Assembly: GCA_022702545.1 (NCBI GenBank)
Contig: JAHRBC010000007.1
Span: forward strand, 1 to 64,000
Origin: Phycomyces nitens
Lineage: Eukaryota > Mucoromycota > Mucoromycetes > Mucorales > Phycomycetaceae
Length of the DNA stretch: 64,000 nucleotides
Direction of reading: 5' to 3'
The stretch's first letter is position 1. Each line of letters starts with the position of its first letter. Shown in pieces: positions 1 to 13,730 of the stretch. The notes under the pieces were generated by a model. That model saw nothing but the letters and a program-made list of their open reading frames with translations, had not been told where the DNA came from and searched no databases. The translations under genes were made by a program, and so were the position numbers.

Positions 1-3000
1 CTACCCTAACCCTATTCCCTAAACACAGCCCATACCCTAGTACCATTCCCTAACCCTATACCCTAACCCTATTCCCTAAACACAGCCCATACCCTAGCCC
101 ATTCCTAACCCTATACCTAACCCTATTCCCTAACCCCCTATACCCTAACCCTATTCCCTAAACACAGCCCATACCCTAGTACCATTCCCTAACCCTATAC
201 CCTAACCCTATTCCCTAAACACAGCCCATACCCTAGTACCATTCCCTAACCCTATACCCTAACCCTATTCCCTAAACACAGCCCATACCCTAGTACCATT
301 CCCTAACCCTATACCCTAACCCTATTCCCTAAACACAGCCCATACCCTAGTACCATTCCCCTAACCCTATACCCTAACCCTATTCCCTAAACACAGCCCA
401 TACCCTAGTACCATTCCCTAACCCTATACCCTAACCCTATTCCCTAAACACAGCCCATACCCTAGTACCATTCCCTAACCCTATACCCTAACCCTATTCT
501 AAACACAGCCCATACCCTAGTACCATTCCCTAACCCTATACCCTAACCCTATTCCCTAAACACAGCCCATACCCTAGTACCATTCCCTAACCCTATACCC
601 TAACCCTATTCCCTAAACACAGCCCATACCCTAGTACCATTCCCTAACCCTATACCCTAACCCTATTCCCTAAACACAGCCCATACCCTAGTACCATTCC
701 CTAACCCTATACCCTAACCCTATTCCCTAAACACAGCCCATACCCTAGTACCATTCCCTAACCCTATACCCTAACCCTATTCCCTAAACACAGCCCATAC
801 CCTAGTACCATTCCCTAACCCTATACCCTAACCCTATTCCCTAAACACAGCCCATACCCTAGTACCATTCCCTAACCCTATACCCTAACCCTATTCCCTA
901 AACACAGCCCATACCCTAGTACCATTCCCTAACCCTATACCCTAACCCTATTCCCTAAACACAGCCCATACCCTAGTACCATTCCCTAACCCTATACCCT
1001 AACCCTATTCCCTAAACACAGCCCATACCCTAGTACCATTCCCTAACCCTATACCCTAACCCTATTCCCTAAACACAGCCCATACCCTAGTACCATTCCC
1101 TAACCCTATACCCTAACCCTATTCCCTAAACACAGCCCATACCCTAGTACCATTCCCTAACCCTATACCCTAACCCTATTCCCTAAACACAGCCCATACC
1201 CTAGTACCATTCCCTAACCCTATACCCTAACCCTATTCCCTAAACACAGCCCATACCCTAGTACCATTCCCTAACCCTATACCCTAACCCTATTCCCTAA
1301 ACACAGCCCATACCCTAGTACCATTCCCTAACCCTATACCCTAACCCTATTCCCTAAACACAGCCCATACCCTAGTACCATTCCCTAACCCTATACCCTA
1401 ACCCTATTCCCTAAACACAGCCCATACCCTAGTACCATTCCCTAACCCTATACCCTAACCCTATTCCCTAAACACAGCCCATACCCTAGTACCATTCCCT
1501 AACCCTATACCCTAACCCTATTCCCTAAACACAGCCCATACCCTAGTACCATTCCCTAACCCTATACCCTAACCCTATTCCCTAAACACAGCCCATACCC
1601 TAGTACCATTCCCTAACCCTATACCCTAACCCTATTCCCTAAACACAGCCCATACCCTAGTACCATTCCCTAACCCTATACCCTAACCCTATTCCCTAAA
1701 CACAGCCCATACCCTAGTACCATTCCCTAACCCTATACCCTAACCCTATTCCCTAAACACAGCCCATACCCTAGTACCATTCCCTAACCCTATACCCTAA
1801 CCCTATTCCCTAAACACAGCCCATACCCTAGTACCATTCCCTAACCCTATACCCTAACCCTATTCCCTAAACACAGCCCATACCCTAGTACCATTCCCTA
1901 ACCCTATACCCTAACCCTATTCCCTAAACACAGCCCATACCCTAGTACCATTCCCTAACCCTATACCCTAACCCTATTCCCTAAACACAGCCCATACCCT
2001 AGTACCATTCCCTAACCCTATACCCTAACCCTATTCCCTAAACACAGCCCATACCCTAGTACCATTCCCTAACCCTATACCCTAACCCTATTCCCTAAAC
2101 ACAGCCCATACCCTAGTACCATTCCCTAACCCTATACCCTAACCCTATTCCCTAAACACAGCCCATACCCTAGTACCATTCCCTAACCCTATACCCTAAC
2201 CCTATTCCCTAAACACAGCCCATACCCTAGTACCATTCCCTAACCCTATACCCTAACCCTATTCCCTAAACACAGCCCATACCCTAGTACCATTCCCTAA
2301 CCCTATACCCTAACCCTATTCCCTAAACACAGCCCATACCCTAGTACCATTCCCTAACCCTATACCCTAACCCTATTCCCTAAACACAGCCCATACCCTA
2401 GTACCATTCCCTAACCCTATACCCTAACCCTATTCCCTAAACACAGCCCATACCCTAGTACCATTCCCTAACCCTATACCCTAACCCTATTCCCCTAAAC
2501 ACAGCCCATACCCTAGTACCATTCCCTAACCCTATACCCTAACCCTATTCCCTAAACACAGCCCATACCCTAGTACCATTCCCTAACCCTATACCCTAAC
2601 CCTATTCCCTAAACACAGCCCATACCCTAGTACCATTCCCTAACCCTATACCCTAACCCTATTCCCTAAACACAGCCCATACCCTAGTACCATTCCCTAA
2701 CCCTATACCCTAACCCTATTCCCTAAACACAGCCCATACCCTAGTACCATTCCCTAACCCTATACCCTAACCCTATTCCCTAAACACAGCCCATACCCTA
2801 GTACCATTCCCTAACCCTATACCCTAACCCTATTCCCTAAACACAGCCCATACCCTAGTACCATTCCCTAACCCTATACCCTAACCCTATTCCCTAAACA
2901 CAGCCCATACCCTAGTACCATTCCCTAACCCTATACCCTAACCCTATTCCCTAAACACAGCCCATACCCTAGTACCATTCCCTAACCCTATACCCTAACC

Positions 3001-6000
3001 CTATTCCCTAAACACAGCCCATACCCTAGTACCATTCCCTAACCCTATACCCTAACCCTATTCCCTAAACACAGCCCATACCCTAGTACCATTCCCCTAA
3101 CCCTATACCCTAACCCTATTCCCTAAACACAGCCCATACCCTAGTACCATTCCCTAACCCTATACCCTAACCCTATTCCCTAAACACAGCCCATACCCTA
3201 GTACCATTCCCTAACCCTATACCCTAACCCTATTCCCTAAACACAGCCCATACCCTAGTACCATTCCCTAACCCTATACCCTAACCCTATTCCCTAAACA
3301 CAGCCCATACCCTAGTACCATTCCCTAACCCTATACCCTAACCCTATTCCCTAAACACAGCCCATACCCTAGTACCATTCCCTAACCCTATACCCTAACC
3401 CTATTCCCTAAACACAGCCCATACCCTAGTACCATTCCCTAACCCTATACCCTAACCCTATTCCCTAAACACAGCCCATACCCTAGTACCATTCCCTAAC
3501 CCTATACCCTAACCCTATTCCCTAAACACAGCCCATACCCTAGTACCATTCCCTAACCCTATACCCTAACCCTATTCCCTAAACACAGCCCATACCCTAG
3601 TACCATTCCCTAACCCTATACCCTAACCCTATTCCCTAAACACAGCCCATACCCTAGTACCATTCCCTAACCCTATACCCTAACCCTATTCCCTAAACAC
3701 AGCCCATACCCTAGTACCATTCCCTAACCCTATACCCTAACCCTATTCCCTAAACACAGCCCATACCCTAGTACCATTCCCTAACCCTATACCCTAACCC
3801 TATTCCCTAAACACAGCCCATACCCTAGTACCATTCCCTAACCCTATACCCTAACCCTATTCCCTAAACACAGCCCATACCCTAGTACCATTCCCTAACC
3901 CTATACCCTAACCCTATTCCCTAAACACAGCCCATACCCTAGTACCATTCCCTAACCCTATACCCTAACCCTATTCCCTAAACACAGCCCATACCCTAGT
4001 ACCATTCCCTAACCCTATACCCTAACCCTATTCCCTAAACACAGCCCATACCCTAGTACCATTCCCTAACCCTATACCCTAACCCTATTCCCTAAACACA
4101 GCCCATACCCTAGTACCATTCCCTAACCCTATACCCTAACCCTATTCCCTAAACACAGCCCATACCCTAGTACCATTCCCTAACCCTATACCCTAACCCT
4201 ATTCCCTAAACACAGCCCATACCCTAGTACCATTCCCTAACCCTATACCCTAACCCTATTCCCTAAACACAGCCCATACCCTAGTACCATTCCCTAACCC
4301 TATACCCTAACCCTATTCCCTAAACACAGCCCATACCCTAGTACCATTCCCTAACCCTATACCCTAACCCTATTCCCTAAACACAGCCCATACCCTAGTA
4401 CCATTCCCTAACCCTATACCCTAACCCTATTCCCTAAACACAGCCCATACCCTAGTACCATTCCCTAACCCTATACCCTAACCCTATTCCCTAAACACAG
4501 CCCATACCCTAGTACCATTCCCTAACCCTATACCCTAACCCTATTCCCTAAACACAGCCCATACCCTAGTACCATTCCCTAACCCTATACCCTAACCCTA
4601 TTCCCTAAACACAGCCCATACCCTAGTACCATTCCCTAACCCTATACCCTAACCCTATTCCCTAAACACAGCCCATACCCTAGTACCATTCCCTAACCCT
4701 ATACCCTAACCCTATTCCCTAAACACAGCCCATACCCTAGTACCATTCCCTAACCCTATACCCTAACCCTATTCCCTAAACACAGCCCATACCCTAGTAC
4801 CATTCCCTAACCCTATACCCTAACCCTATTCCCTAAACACAGCCCATACCCTAGTACCATTCCCTAACCCTATACCCTAACCCTATTCCCTAAACACAGC
4901 CCATACCCTAGTACCATTCCCTAACCCTATACCCTAACCCTATTCCCTAAACACAGCCCATACCCTAGTACCATTCCCTAACCCTATACCCTAACCCTAT
5001 TCCCTAAACACAGCCCATACCCTAGTACCATTCCCTAACCCTATACCCTAACCCTATTCCCTAAACACAGCCCATACCCTAGTACCATTCCCTAACCCTA
5101 TACCCTAACCCTATTCCCTAAACACAGCCCATACCCTAGTACCATTCCCTAACCCTATACCCTAACCCTATTCCCTAAACACAGCCCATACCCTAGTACC
5201 ATTCCCTAACCCTATACCCTAACCCTATTCCCTAAACACAGCCCATACCCTAGTACCATTCCCTAACCCTATACCCTAACCCTATTCCCTAAACACAGCC
5301 CATACCCTAGTACCATTCCCTAACCCTATACCCTAACCCTATTCCCTAAACACAGCCCATACCCTAGTACCATTCCCTAACCCTATACCCTAACCCTATT
5401 CCCTAAACACAGCCCATACCCTAGTACCATTCCCTAACCCTATACCCTAACCCTATTCCCTAAACACAGCCCATACCCTAGTACCATTCCCTAACCCTAT
5501 ACCCTAACCCTATTCCCTAAACACAGCCCATACCCTAGTACCATTCCCTAACCCTATACCCTAACCCTATTCCCTAAACACAGCCCATACCCTAGTACCA
5601 TTCCCTAACCCTATACCCTAACCCTATTCCCTAAACACAGCCCATACCCTAGTACCATTCCCTAACCCTATACCCTAACCCTATTCCCTAAACACAGCCC
5701 ATACCCTAGTACCATTCCCTAACCCTATACCCTAACCCTATTCCCTAAACACAGCCCATACCCTAGTACCATTCCCTAACCCTATACCCTAACCCTATTC
5801 CCTAAACACAGCCCATACCCTAGTACCATTCCCTAACCCTATACCCTAACCCTATTCCCTAAACACAGCCCATACCCTAGTACCATTCCCTAACCCTATA
5901 CCCTAACCCTATTCCCTAAACACAGCCCATACCCTAGTACCATTCCCTAACCCTATACCCTAACCCTATTCCCTAAACACAGCCCATACCCTAGTACCAT

Positions 6001-7438
6001 TCCCTAACCCTATACCCTAACCCTATTCCCTAAACACAGCCCATACCCTAGTACCATTCCCTAACCCTATACCCTAACCCTATTCCCTAAACACAGCCCA
6101 TACCCTAGTACCATTCCCTAACCCTATACCCTAACCCTATTCCCTAAACACAGCCCATACCCTAGTACCATTCCCTAACCCTATACCCTAACCCTATTCC
6201 CTAAACACAGCCCATACCCTAGTACCATTCCCTAACCCTATACCCTAACCCTATTCCCTAAACACAGCCCATACCCTAGTACCATTCCCTAACCCTATAC
6301 CCTAACCCTATTCCCTAAACACAGCCCATACCCTAGTACCATTCCCTAACCCTATACCCTAACCCTATTCCCTAAACACAGCCCATACCCTAGTACCATT
6401 CCCTAACCCTATACCCTAACCCTATTCCCTAAACACAGCCCATACCCTAGTACCATTCCCTAACCCTATACCCTAACCCTATTCCCTAAACACAGCCCAT
6501 ACCCTAGTACCATTCCCTAACCCTATACCCTAACCCTATTCCCTAAACACAGCCCATACCCTAGTACCATTCCCTAACCCTATACCCTAACCCTATTCCC
6601 TAAACACAGCCCATACCCTAGTACCATTCCCTAACCCTATACCCTAACCCTATTCCCTAAACACAGCCCATACCCTAGTACCATTCCCTAACCCTATACC
6701 CTAACCCTATTCCCTAAACACAGCCCATACCCTAGTACCATTCCCTAACCCTATACCCTAACCCTATTCCCTAAACACAGCCCATACCCTAGTACCATTC
6801 CCTAACCCTATACCCTAACCCTATTCCCTAAACACAGCCCATACCCTAGTACCATTCCCTAACCCTATACCCTAACCCTATTCCCTAAACACAGCCCATA
6901 CCCTAGTACCATTCCCTAACCCTATACCCTAACCCTATTCCCTAAACACAGCCCATACCCTAGTACCATTCCCTAACCCTATACCCTAACCCTATTCCCT
7001 AAACACAGCCCATACCCTAGTACCATTCCCTAACCCTATACCCTAACCCTATTCCCTAAACACAGCCCATACCCTAGTACCATTCCCTAACCCTATACCC
7101 TAACCCTATTCCCTAAACACAGCCCATACCCTAGTACCATTCCCTAACCCTATACCCTAACCCTATTCCCTAAACACAGCCCATACCCTAGTACCATTCC
7201 CTAACCCTATACCCTAACCCTATTCCCTAAACACAGCCCATACCCTAGTACCATTCCCTAACCCTATACCCTAACCCTATTCCCTAAACACAGCCCATAC
7301 CCTAGTACCATTCCCTAACCCTATACCCTAACCCTATTCCCTAAACACAGCCCATACCCTAGTACCATTCCCTAACCCTATACCCTAACCCTATTCCCTA
7401 AACACAGCCCATACCCTAGTACCAATCCCTAAACCTAG
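1..7438. repeat. 57-bp telomere-derived satellite array
   Basis: About 130 head-to-tail copies of a 57-bp unit. Each unit contains three CCCTAA, two CCCTAT and one CCCTAG hexamer, separated by the linkers AACACAGCCCATA and GTACCATT. The period is exact over kilobases (for example unit starts at 1091 and 1148). Irregularities are few: a scrambled unit at about 100-160, an extra C near 361, 2491 and 3095, and a 2-base loss near 500. The last units decay at 7420-7438. The C-rich strand reads 5' to 3' into the window, as expected for a left chromosome end with a TTAGGG-type telomere. It could be subterminal satellite or a divergent telomere; pure CCCTAA repeats are not seen. Confidence 0.93.
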
Positions 7439-8350
7439 CCAGCATTTTAACATATGGAATGTAAAAATTGTGGTAATGCATAATAATATTGATGCATGTT
7501 GAGTTTGTTGTGAGTGAAAACGAGTCAGAAAAATATAGTAAATTGAATACCTCACGTTGACAATAACGAGGGCGCGATAAAGAATGAATATAATGGGGGT
7601 AGAACCGCAATTCAAAGACAGCAAGAGGACAAAAAGAAGAGAAAATGAAGAAAATAGAAAGAGATATATGAACTTCACTCGGGACAGTTAGATATATTCT
7701 TGACAGCAATGGATATAAGGGATAGGAATACAAATGGAGAGAGAGAACTAGATAATTTCACTTAGGACAATTAATCAAGTTGACAGCAAGGTACTGGGAA
7801 GTTACAAAATTAGGAAAAAGAGAAAAGGATGAAAAGAAAAATCAATCTTGGCATGAAGTATGTTTAGGCATTTCCATACAAGACAATTCACTAATTCAGG
7901 GACAGAAAATAAGAGAGAGATAACTGATGATGTTTATTGATTGAAATTTTGGTCTCTTATATAGACTTCGTAAAATGTTACTTAGTGATAAATGGTGAAT
8001 TGATTAATAATAAAATATAGGAATTGGGTGTTTGAATGAAAAATAGAACAGTATATGAGATAATGAATAAGGATAATAATGACTTTGGGGGGAGAGGTAT
8101 GAGATGATAAGACAAAATAAGATATGATAGTATGAGAAAATAGGATATACAGTAAAGGTGATAATATAAAAATGGAGGACAAATATGATAAGAAAAAATG
8201 AGATATGAAAATGTGCGAAGACAATGTAAATATGAAGTATGAAGATATGGATAACAGTAATATGATAAAGTGAGCAGTGTGAGAGAAGGGACAGAGATAT
8301 GAAGGGGTATGAATAAAATGAAGTGCCGATGTGTGAGAGGGTGTAAAGAG
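7439..8350. other. gene-free purine-skewed subtelomeric spacer
   Basis: AT-rich sequence with strong A+G excess on the + strand, full of short runs such as GAGAGAGA and GATATGA. Minus-strand reading frames here are artefacts of this skew: their translations are low-complexity Ser/Phe/Ile/Leu/Tyr-rich. No RNA gene, splice pattern or repeat unit was recognised. It joins the satellite to the first DNA transposon. Confidence 0.6.
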
Positions 8351-11300
8351 CACTACGGCAAGAGGAGTGGGAACAGCTACCGAAACAGTAACATAACTGC
8401 CGTTTTTTCTGATTTTAGACTGCTTTTTCTCCGCAGATTGTGGTTGAAAGGTAATGTCATCGATCCCGATTCATAAAAGTTGCATGGAATCTCTTTTCCT
8501 CTGGCAATGAGGTAGTTTTAGTACCATAGAAAGGGCTCGTAAAATTTTAGATAACGTTGTTTATTGAAATGAGCATTTTATTTGGTGTTGAAGATGTTGC
8601 GCATTCTTGAGAAAAATAATTTTTGTCCTGTGTGAACGAAACGGTAACATAACTACCGTTTTTTGAAATCGAATTTTTGTTTTTGACATTATTAGCTGCT
8701 TTATTTTATTTGGTGTCCGTATAATAATATAAAGAAGTATAGAGAGGGCATTATAAAGAATGAATTATAGAATAGAGAGGCTACTCATGGTGACGCGTCA
8801 ATTATTCTTGAATATGTAGTACAGTGCAATAAAATAGAATTATTTCCGTCTGGTAGGTATTGATTGAGTCGTTGATGTTGGACGTCATCTACATTAACAA
8901 CTGCAAATGTCGGTTGTAGTATATAGCCCGTTGTACAAAGTACGGGCTGCTACTTTATTTCTGCTACATACAAGTCATTGTTTGCAATGCCGTGCTCCTT
9001 CATGAGTTTTTTCTAAAGTAACAAAGTATTGACTAGAGTCTTAATCTCTATACTAAAAGTAGAGATGAACAATAGTAATGAGCTGGTTTTCATTAGTTAT
9101 ATTGTGATTACTAGGTAAGCATGTACAAATAGCAAGTGATTCTTACTTTGTGTTTTTACTAATACTATATTTATTTTCTACAAAGACAAGGGGGTGTTGG
9201 GTGGTGATTGTTGGTGCTAATCTTGCCGATTGGGTATTTAAATGAAGAATGCAAAGTTGAATCCGTCCAATGATGGACATTAACAATGACAGTGGAAAAA
9301 TCAACCTCCATAGCATTCAAATCAGTATGTCACAGGTAATAACTAAACAGAACTTCATTTATACTATTCTTATGCCATGTATAACATTAATATTTAAATA
9401 GAAAAATTGACTGAAAAGCTTACACAGTTGGTCACAACTTCTCCCATTGAAAATATCCCAAAAACGAGCTTTAGTATATGTATGTGGTTACAAAAGTTTA
9501 ATATTATGATACATACTCATTGCTATATTGATATAGCCGCGAATTTCAAAGTATCTAATGAGCTTATCCAGTTTACTTATAATTCTCTCTATGAATTGAG
9601 TGGAACAGCTTTGTAATGGGCCTCAGCGATTTATTATATGAAAAAAGGTGTGTCAGGTAATTTTGAATAGTTTATAAGAGACCGAGATATAGTCTTGCTA
9701 TAAACTTGTTGGGAAAGTAAGTTGCGCAGATTCTTAAAGTGTATCTTATGGAAAAGGTAATAATCGATTGTAACAACAATAAAATACTATACTATGATTT
9801 AACTTGTGTTTTTATTTTATCTGGCAATGCAAAAGTTATATTAAGATACAAGGGCCATTCCTTTGTTCACAATGTAAAGGATATGGTTATTATCCATGCT
9901 TGGCAAGTATCGGACAGCAAGCTATTTTATTAATATTTTTACCAAAAACCTTTGCAGTCAAATGAAGATTGATCAACCCAAAGGGACATTCAAAAGTCAA
10001 TAGTTTGTTAAAGTGTTTGGTTTGTATATATTTTTCATTTATTATAAATGGATATTTGGTATAAAAAGGGATCTATTGGACAAATACCTTGATTAGCTTG
10101 GTAAGTTAGCAATTGATACAGGTGGTGGTCTCAAAGAAAAGAGTAAACTTCATTTACATAATATGCTTTATCATTAAGATCAAAAAATACGGCACAAGAG
10201 AACCCTAGAGAATAACCTTTGTTTTTGTTAATATTTTTCTCAAACCATCCTTTGACTATGAATCGCGGCATCAACTAAAAGCATGGTCTTATATTATCAA
10301 ACACTATTTAATTGACGAGAACACTATCCTATGGCCATAAAATAATATAATGGTCTATCTCAGAATCAATATAAATATTATAGAATGCTGTGCACCAAAA
10401 GACTTGGAAAAGGCTTTACAATCAATAACCAAGCTCATAAATAAATAATAGAGAATAATAAAGTAAGTTGACTCTTTAATATATGTTTTGAATACACATT
10501 ATAGTTAATACAATATTATTTATCACAATATAGCAGCAAAGTGCAAGTCGTTCTTTTCTTTTTGAAGATGAGATGTTGCAACTTGGTGATGGCGTCGAAT
10601 TAGCAATCATGACAGATGTGCAATGGGTGATTGCTTTGTTGATCATCTATTGCTAATCTAATGCCAATATAATATTTCTACTCTTTAATATAGCTCTATA
10701 CCGCCAAAAACGAGTATTGTGTAAGTGCTAAGCAATAAAACAAGGGTTTAAGATTGTTCTTTTAGGCAACTCTTATTGGCCCCGTTGCATTTTTAGCATA
10801 TGCTTAGTGTGCTTTCTTTTTTCTTTTTCTTTTTGCTTCTCTTGTCTTGTCTTTGCAATGACTCTTTGAATTAAAACCAAATGAGCCTCCTTCATGTAAG
10901 ATCGGCACGGTTATAAACACCTGATTGACATCCCGATTGAACCATCTTTAGCTCGATTACCTTTGATTTAGGAATGAAATGCAGCTCGCTCTTTTTCCCC
11001 CAGAAACAAAAGAGCGAAAACTTTTTACGGCTATATTACAATATGGTTTGTCCTTTTTACACTTGGCAATCTCTGTAAGATATACACTTTTCTTTTCTAA
11101 TGAGCTGGTTACTCTGTTTGCTACAATGAGATTCGAATCAGTTTTGAATCATATGATTTGAATATGCCAAAGTTGATTTTCTATGGTAAGACGATTGTCT
11201 AATAATTATATTATTCTTCAACTAATTTTTCAGTACATATTCTATTGACCTCCTATTACATATAGTGTTTATTTCTGGAGATCCCTTTCAGTATAATCAT

Positions 11301-12046
11301 TCAAAACAAGAGGCATGGTATAGTAATTGACAAGCATAATATATACTTGTAAGCAATACAAAATAATGTACTAGGTTTATATGATCACTTCTTTTTCTAA
11401 CCACAATGAATTTTTAGCAATTGATGAATGCTAAGGATCATCTAATGTATATCAACGTAGTATTATTATGCGTGTATAGCTTATAACAAAGGTTTGTACT
11501 ATATATGTTTTATAATATTAAATAGCATTAGTTTTAAGTATTTTTCTATAATAATTGTGTGCAAAATACGGTATGAATTAAATCAAGACATTCTATAATA
11601 AAGAATAAACCATTCTTTCAAAAGAATGGTCGTAAAAGAATAGCAGAACCCATTATCAAATAGAGTACTATAAAAGAGAGGTTATAGTGTATAACGGAAG
11701 CATTTTTGGTTGGATAAAAAAACGGTAGTTATGTTACCAAAACGGTAGTTATCTGCCATTTTTTTATTAGCAAAAAATGGTAGCTACTACCAAACTCGCC
11801 TTACACAGGGTCATATCCACCGTTTTGCCCCACCAAACAAATGGTAGCAATGTTACCAAAACGGCAGATAACTACCGTTTTTTTAGTGAAGAAAAACGGT
11901 AGTTATGTGACCAAAACGGTAGTTATCTGCCGATTTTCGCCACTATAAAAATGGTAGCTACTACCAAATTCGCCTTACACAGGGTCATATCCACCGTTTT
12001 GCCCCACCAAAAAAACGGTAGTTATGTGACCAAAACGGTAGATAAC
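8351..12046 (+). mobile_element. CACTACGGC-type DNA transposon, copy 1 (right end lost)
   Basis: The left terminus CACTACGGC and the whole interior match copies 2 and 3 closely, but the sequence leaves the family at about 12046, roughly 20 bases before the expected right terminus GCCGTAGTG. Both ends carry subterminal arrays of AAAACGGTAGTTATGTNACC-like motifs in both orientations, typical of CACTA (EnSpm/CMC) elements, where such motifs bind the transposase system. The right end has two blocks containing ACACAGGGTCATATCC. The interior has no intact gene; by comparison with copies 2 and 4 it holds, on the minus strand, a decayed C-terminal part of a Tnp2-like transposase. Short plus-strand frames at 9407 and 9739 are antisense to that remnant. 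The 3-bp TSD cannot be checked because the right end is missing. Confidence 0.85.
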
Positions 12047-13198
12047 ATGAAGAGAAAGATAAGTGCGCACAGACAGCAATGTGGGGAGAAGGGAAGGGAA
12101 GATAGATGACAAAAATAGTGTACAATGGATAAATATGGAAATGGATAGGAGGGGTTTGAAATGAGAGCGAGGGTGACAAATATGGAAAATCAAAGAAGTG
12201 TGGAGAAAAGGGAGATATGAGAAATAAGGTGACTTGCAAATGGAGAAAGGTGACGTTGCCAAGTTGATCAGGATGCTACGTCACGCTTTCTAGCAGGGAA
12301 GACCTTGGAAAAGTCACGTGAAATGGAGAGAAGTGGGCGAAGCTGGAAAGCCTACAACACCCGTGTCAAAAATGACACGTGTTGAGTTATGGGTTGTGAA
12401 GCAACTGGTCAGAATTGTTTGATAAATGATATTCTTGGAAGGAGTTCGGACTTCGCAAGAAAATAGAAAACAGAAAACGGAAAACAGAGACAGAACAAGA
12501 AAGACAAACGGAAAACAGACGGAACAAAGAGAAAGACAGAGGAAAACAGATGGAAGACAGAGAGAACAGAGAGAGAAACCAACAGGAATCAGGACAGAAT
12601 AAGAGAAAGAGAAAAACGGATGGAAAACAGAAAACAGAACAGAAAACAGAACGGACACAACTTAGTACTCCTTCAGGATGATACTCAAATTGGTTACAGA
12701 TAAGTAAAAAGAATAAACGATCCAATGATGATTTTATTTCGAGGACAAACTTGTCCTTATTTATACAAAAGTCCAATTCAAAGAATTTGGTATTTTCAAG
12801 AGTTACAACTGGATCCACGGATCCTCTTGGAGTTGATCTACCGATCAACGGGTTTTGTTCAGAATAAAATGAAAAAAGAAAAGAAAGATGATCCCAAAAA
12901 TATGGATCAGACTTAGACAACGACAAAATTTACATAAAAGGAAACTAAAAGAAGTGAAAGTTCAATTTAAAATAAAGAAGTCGATCGGTTTGTTTTCAAG
13001 ACCAGCGGTCAGGTGATTTGGGGTCGACAAGGAAGGAAAGCGAGTGACGTGTCAAGTTCGGTGGTCACGTGACTCAAGAGTTGAAAATAAAGGGGGAAAA
13101 ATGATGACGTTTCAAGGTCAACGTCATCGTTCTGAGTCACACGGGCTACTTTTGGGTGTAGCTCGAAAATCCCACCACGGATGTGTCAAAAAGAGTAT
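12047..13198. other. gene-free low-complexity region upstream of tRNA-Lys
   Basis: From 12047 to about 12350 the sequence is again purine-rich. From about 12455 to 12660 there is an irregular array of GAAAACAGA/GGAAAACAGA-like words. Around 12700-12800 a T-rich stretch followed by TTATTTATACAAAAG resembles the R/U5 part of the LTRs elsewhere in this window, so an old LTR fragment is possible, but I could not define its ends. No protein gene is supported. Confidence 0.5.
12455..12660. repeat. degenerate GAAAACAGA-like low-complexity array
   Basis: Repeated words such as GGAAAACAGA, GAAAACAGAAC and AGAGAACAGA fill this stretch with almost no T on the + strand. It looks like an expanded, degenerate purine-rich microsatellite. 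The long Ser/Phe/Cys-rich frames on the opposite strand come from this composition and are not genes. Confidence 0.65.
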
Positions 13199-13271
13199 GC
13201 CCGGCTAGCTCAATCGGTAGAGCGTGAGACTCTTAATCTCAAGGTTGGGGGTTCGACCCCCCCGTTGGGCT
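13199..13271 (+). tRNA. tRNA-Lys (anticodon CTT)
   Basis: A 73-nt cloverleaf without intron. Acceptor arm GCCCGGC pairs with GTTGGGC (two G-T pairs), D stem GCTC/GAGC, anticodon stem TGAGA/TCTCA with loop CTCTTAA (anticodon CTT), T arm GGGGG-TTCGACC-CCCCC, discriminator T. Internal box A (TAGCTCAATCGG) and box B (GGTTCGACCCC) are present, and a T-rich Pol III terminator (TTTCGTTTTT) follows immediately. It looks functional. A solo LTR of family X begins 17 bp after its 3' end. Confidence 0.95.
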
Positions 13272-13355
13272 TTCGTTTTTGTTATTTATGTCGTTCCTGA
13301 TCTAGGTGTCAGACTGTCGGACATTATTTTGATGAATCCGTAAAATCTGAAGATG

Positions 13356-13730
13356 TGTCAGGTATCGATCTGGTATTTCTTTTCTGGCACTTGTAACTAA
13401 GTCGCAGAATCAATACCACTGGGGATCATCAAGTTCAAAGAATAGTTTTTAGGTAATCAATAGGTGCTTTTTATTGATACAAATCCTTTTACTATTTATA
13501 CAAAATGTAATTAGATTTATGGCTAAATGTATAGCTACGTTAATATGTCTTAGATGGCTATTGTCCAGTAGAATATACTTAAGAGATATTCGCAATCTAA
13601 GACACTTGAGACATTTAGAAACATATATAGGGAAACCAATCGGCAAGGTCTTGATCGTTTACCCAACAAGGTCAACCATTACTGGTTGCCTATCAAGAGC
13701 CAATTTCGGTTGCCAATGTCAACTCTGACA
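13356..13730 (-). repeat. Gypsy-1 3' LTR
   Basis: A 375-bp LTR starting TGTCAGG and ending CTCTGACA (perfect TGTCAG/CTGACA terminal inverted repeat). The polyprotein frame ends inside it at 13679. Confidence 0.92.

Noticed and set aside
1..7438. CRISPR-like array
   Set aside because: The unit is a contiguous tandem repeat without variable spacers, and the rest of the window is eukaryotic (spliced transposon genes, eukaryotic tRNA terminators).
7391..8353. Minus-strand frames of 95-123 residues in the subtelomeric spacer
   Set aside because: Low-complexity Ser/Phe/Ile/Leu/Tyr-rich translations from purine-skewed DNA; the first even runs into the satellite.
9407..9616. A 69-residue frame identical in CACTACGGC copies 1, 2 and 3 (also 30215-30424 and 55400-55609), plus 64- and 60-residue frames
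   Set aside because: The copies are recent duplicates, so identity is not evidence of selection, and the frames run antisense to the decayed Tnp2-like coding remnant seen in copy 4. No domain or splice context supports them.
12314..12926. Minus-strand frames of 114 and 179 residues
   Set aside because: They derive from the GAAAACAGA-like array, giving repetitive Ser/Phe/Cys/Leu sequence; no motif.
13449..13646. A 65-residue frame repeated at 24879-25076 and, diverged, at 31642-31878
   Set aside because: It lies within Gypsy-1-family LTRs; repetition reflects the LTR, not a gene. The same applies to the 92/85-residue frames at 44447 and 49491 in Gypsy-3 LTRs.
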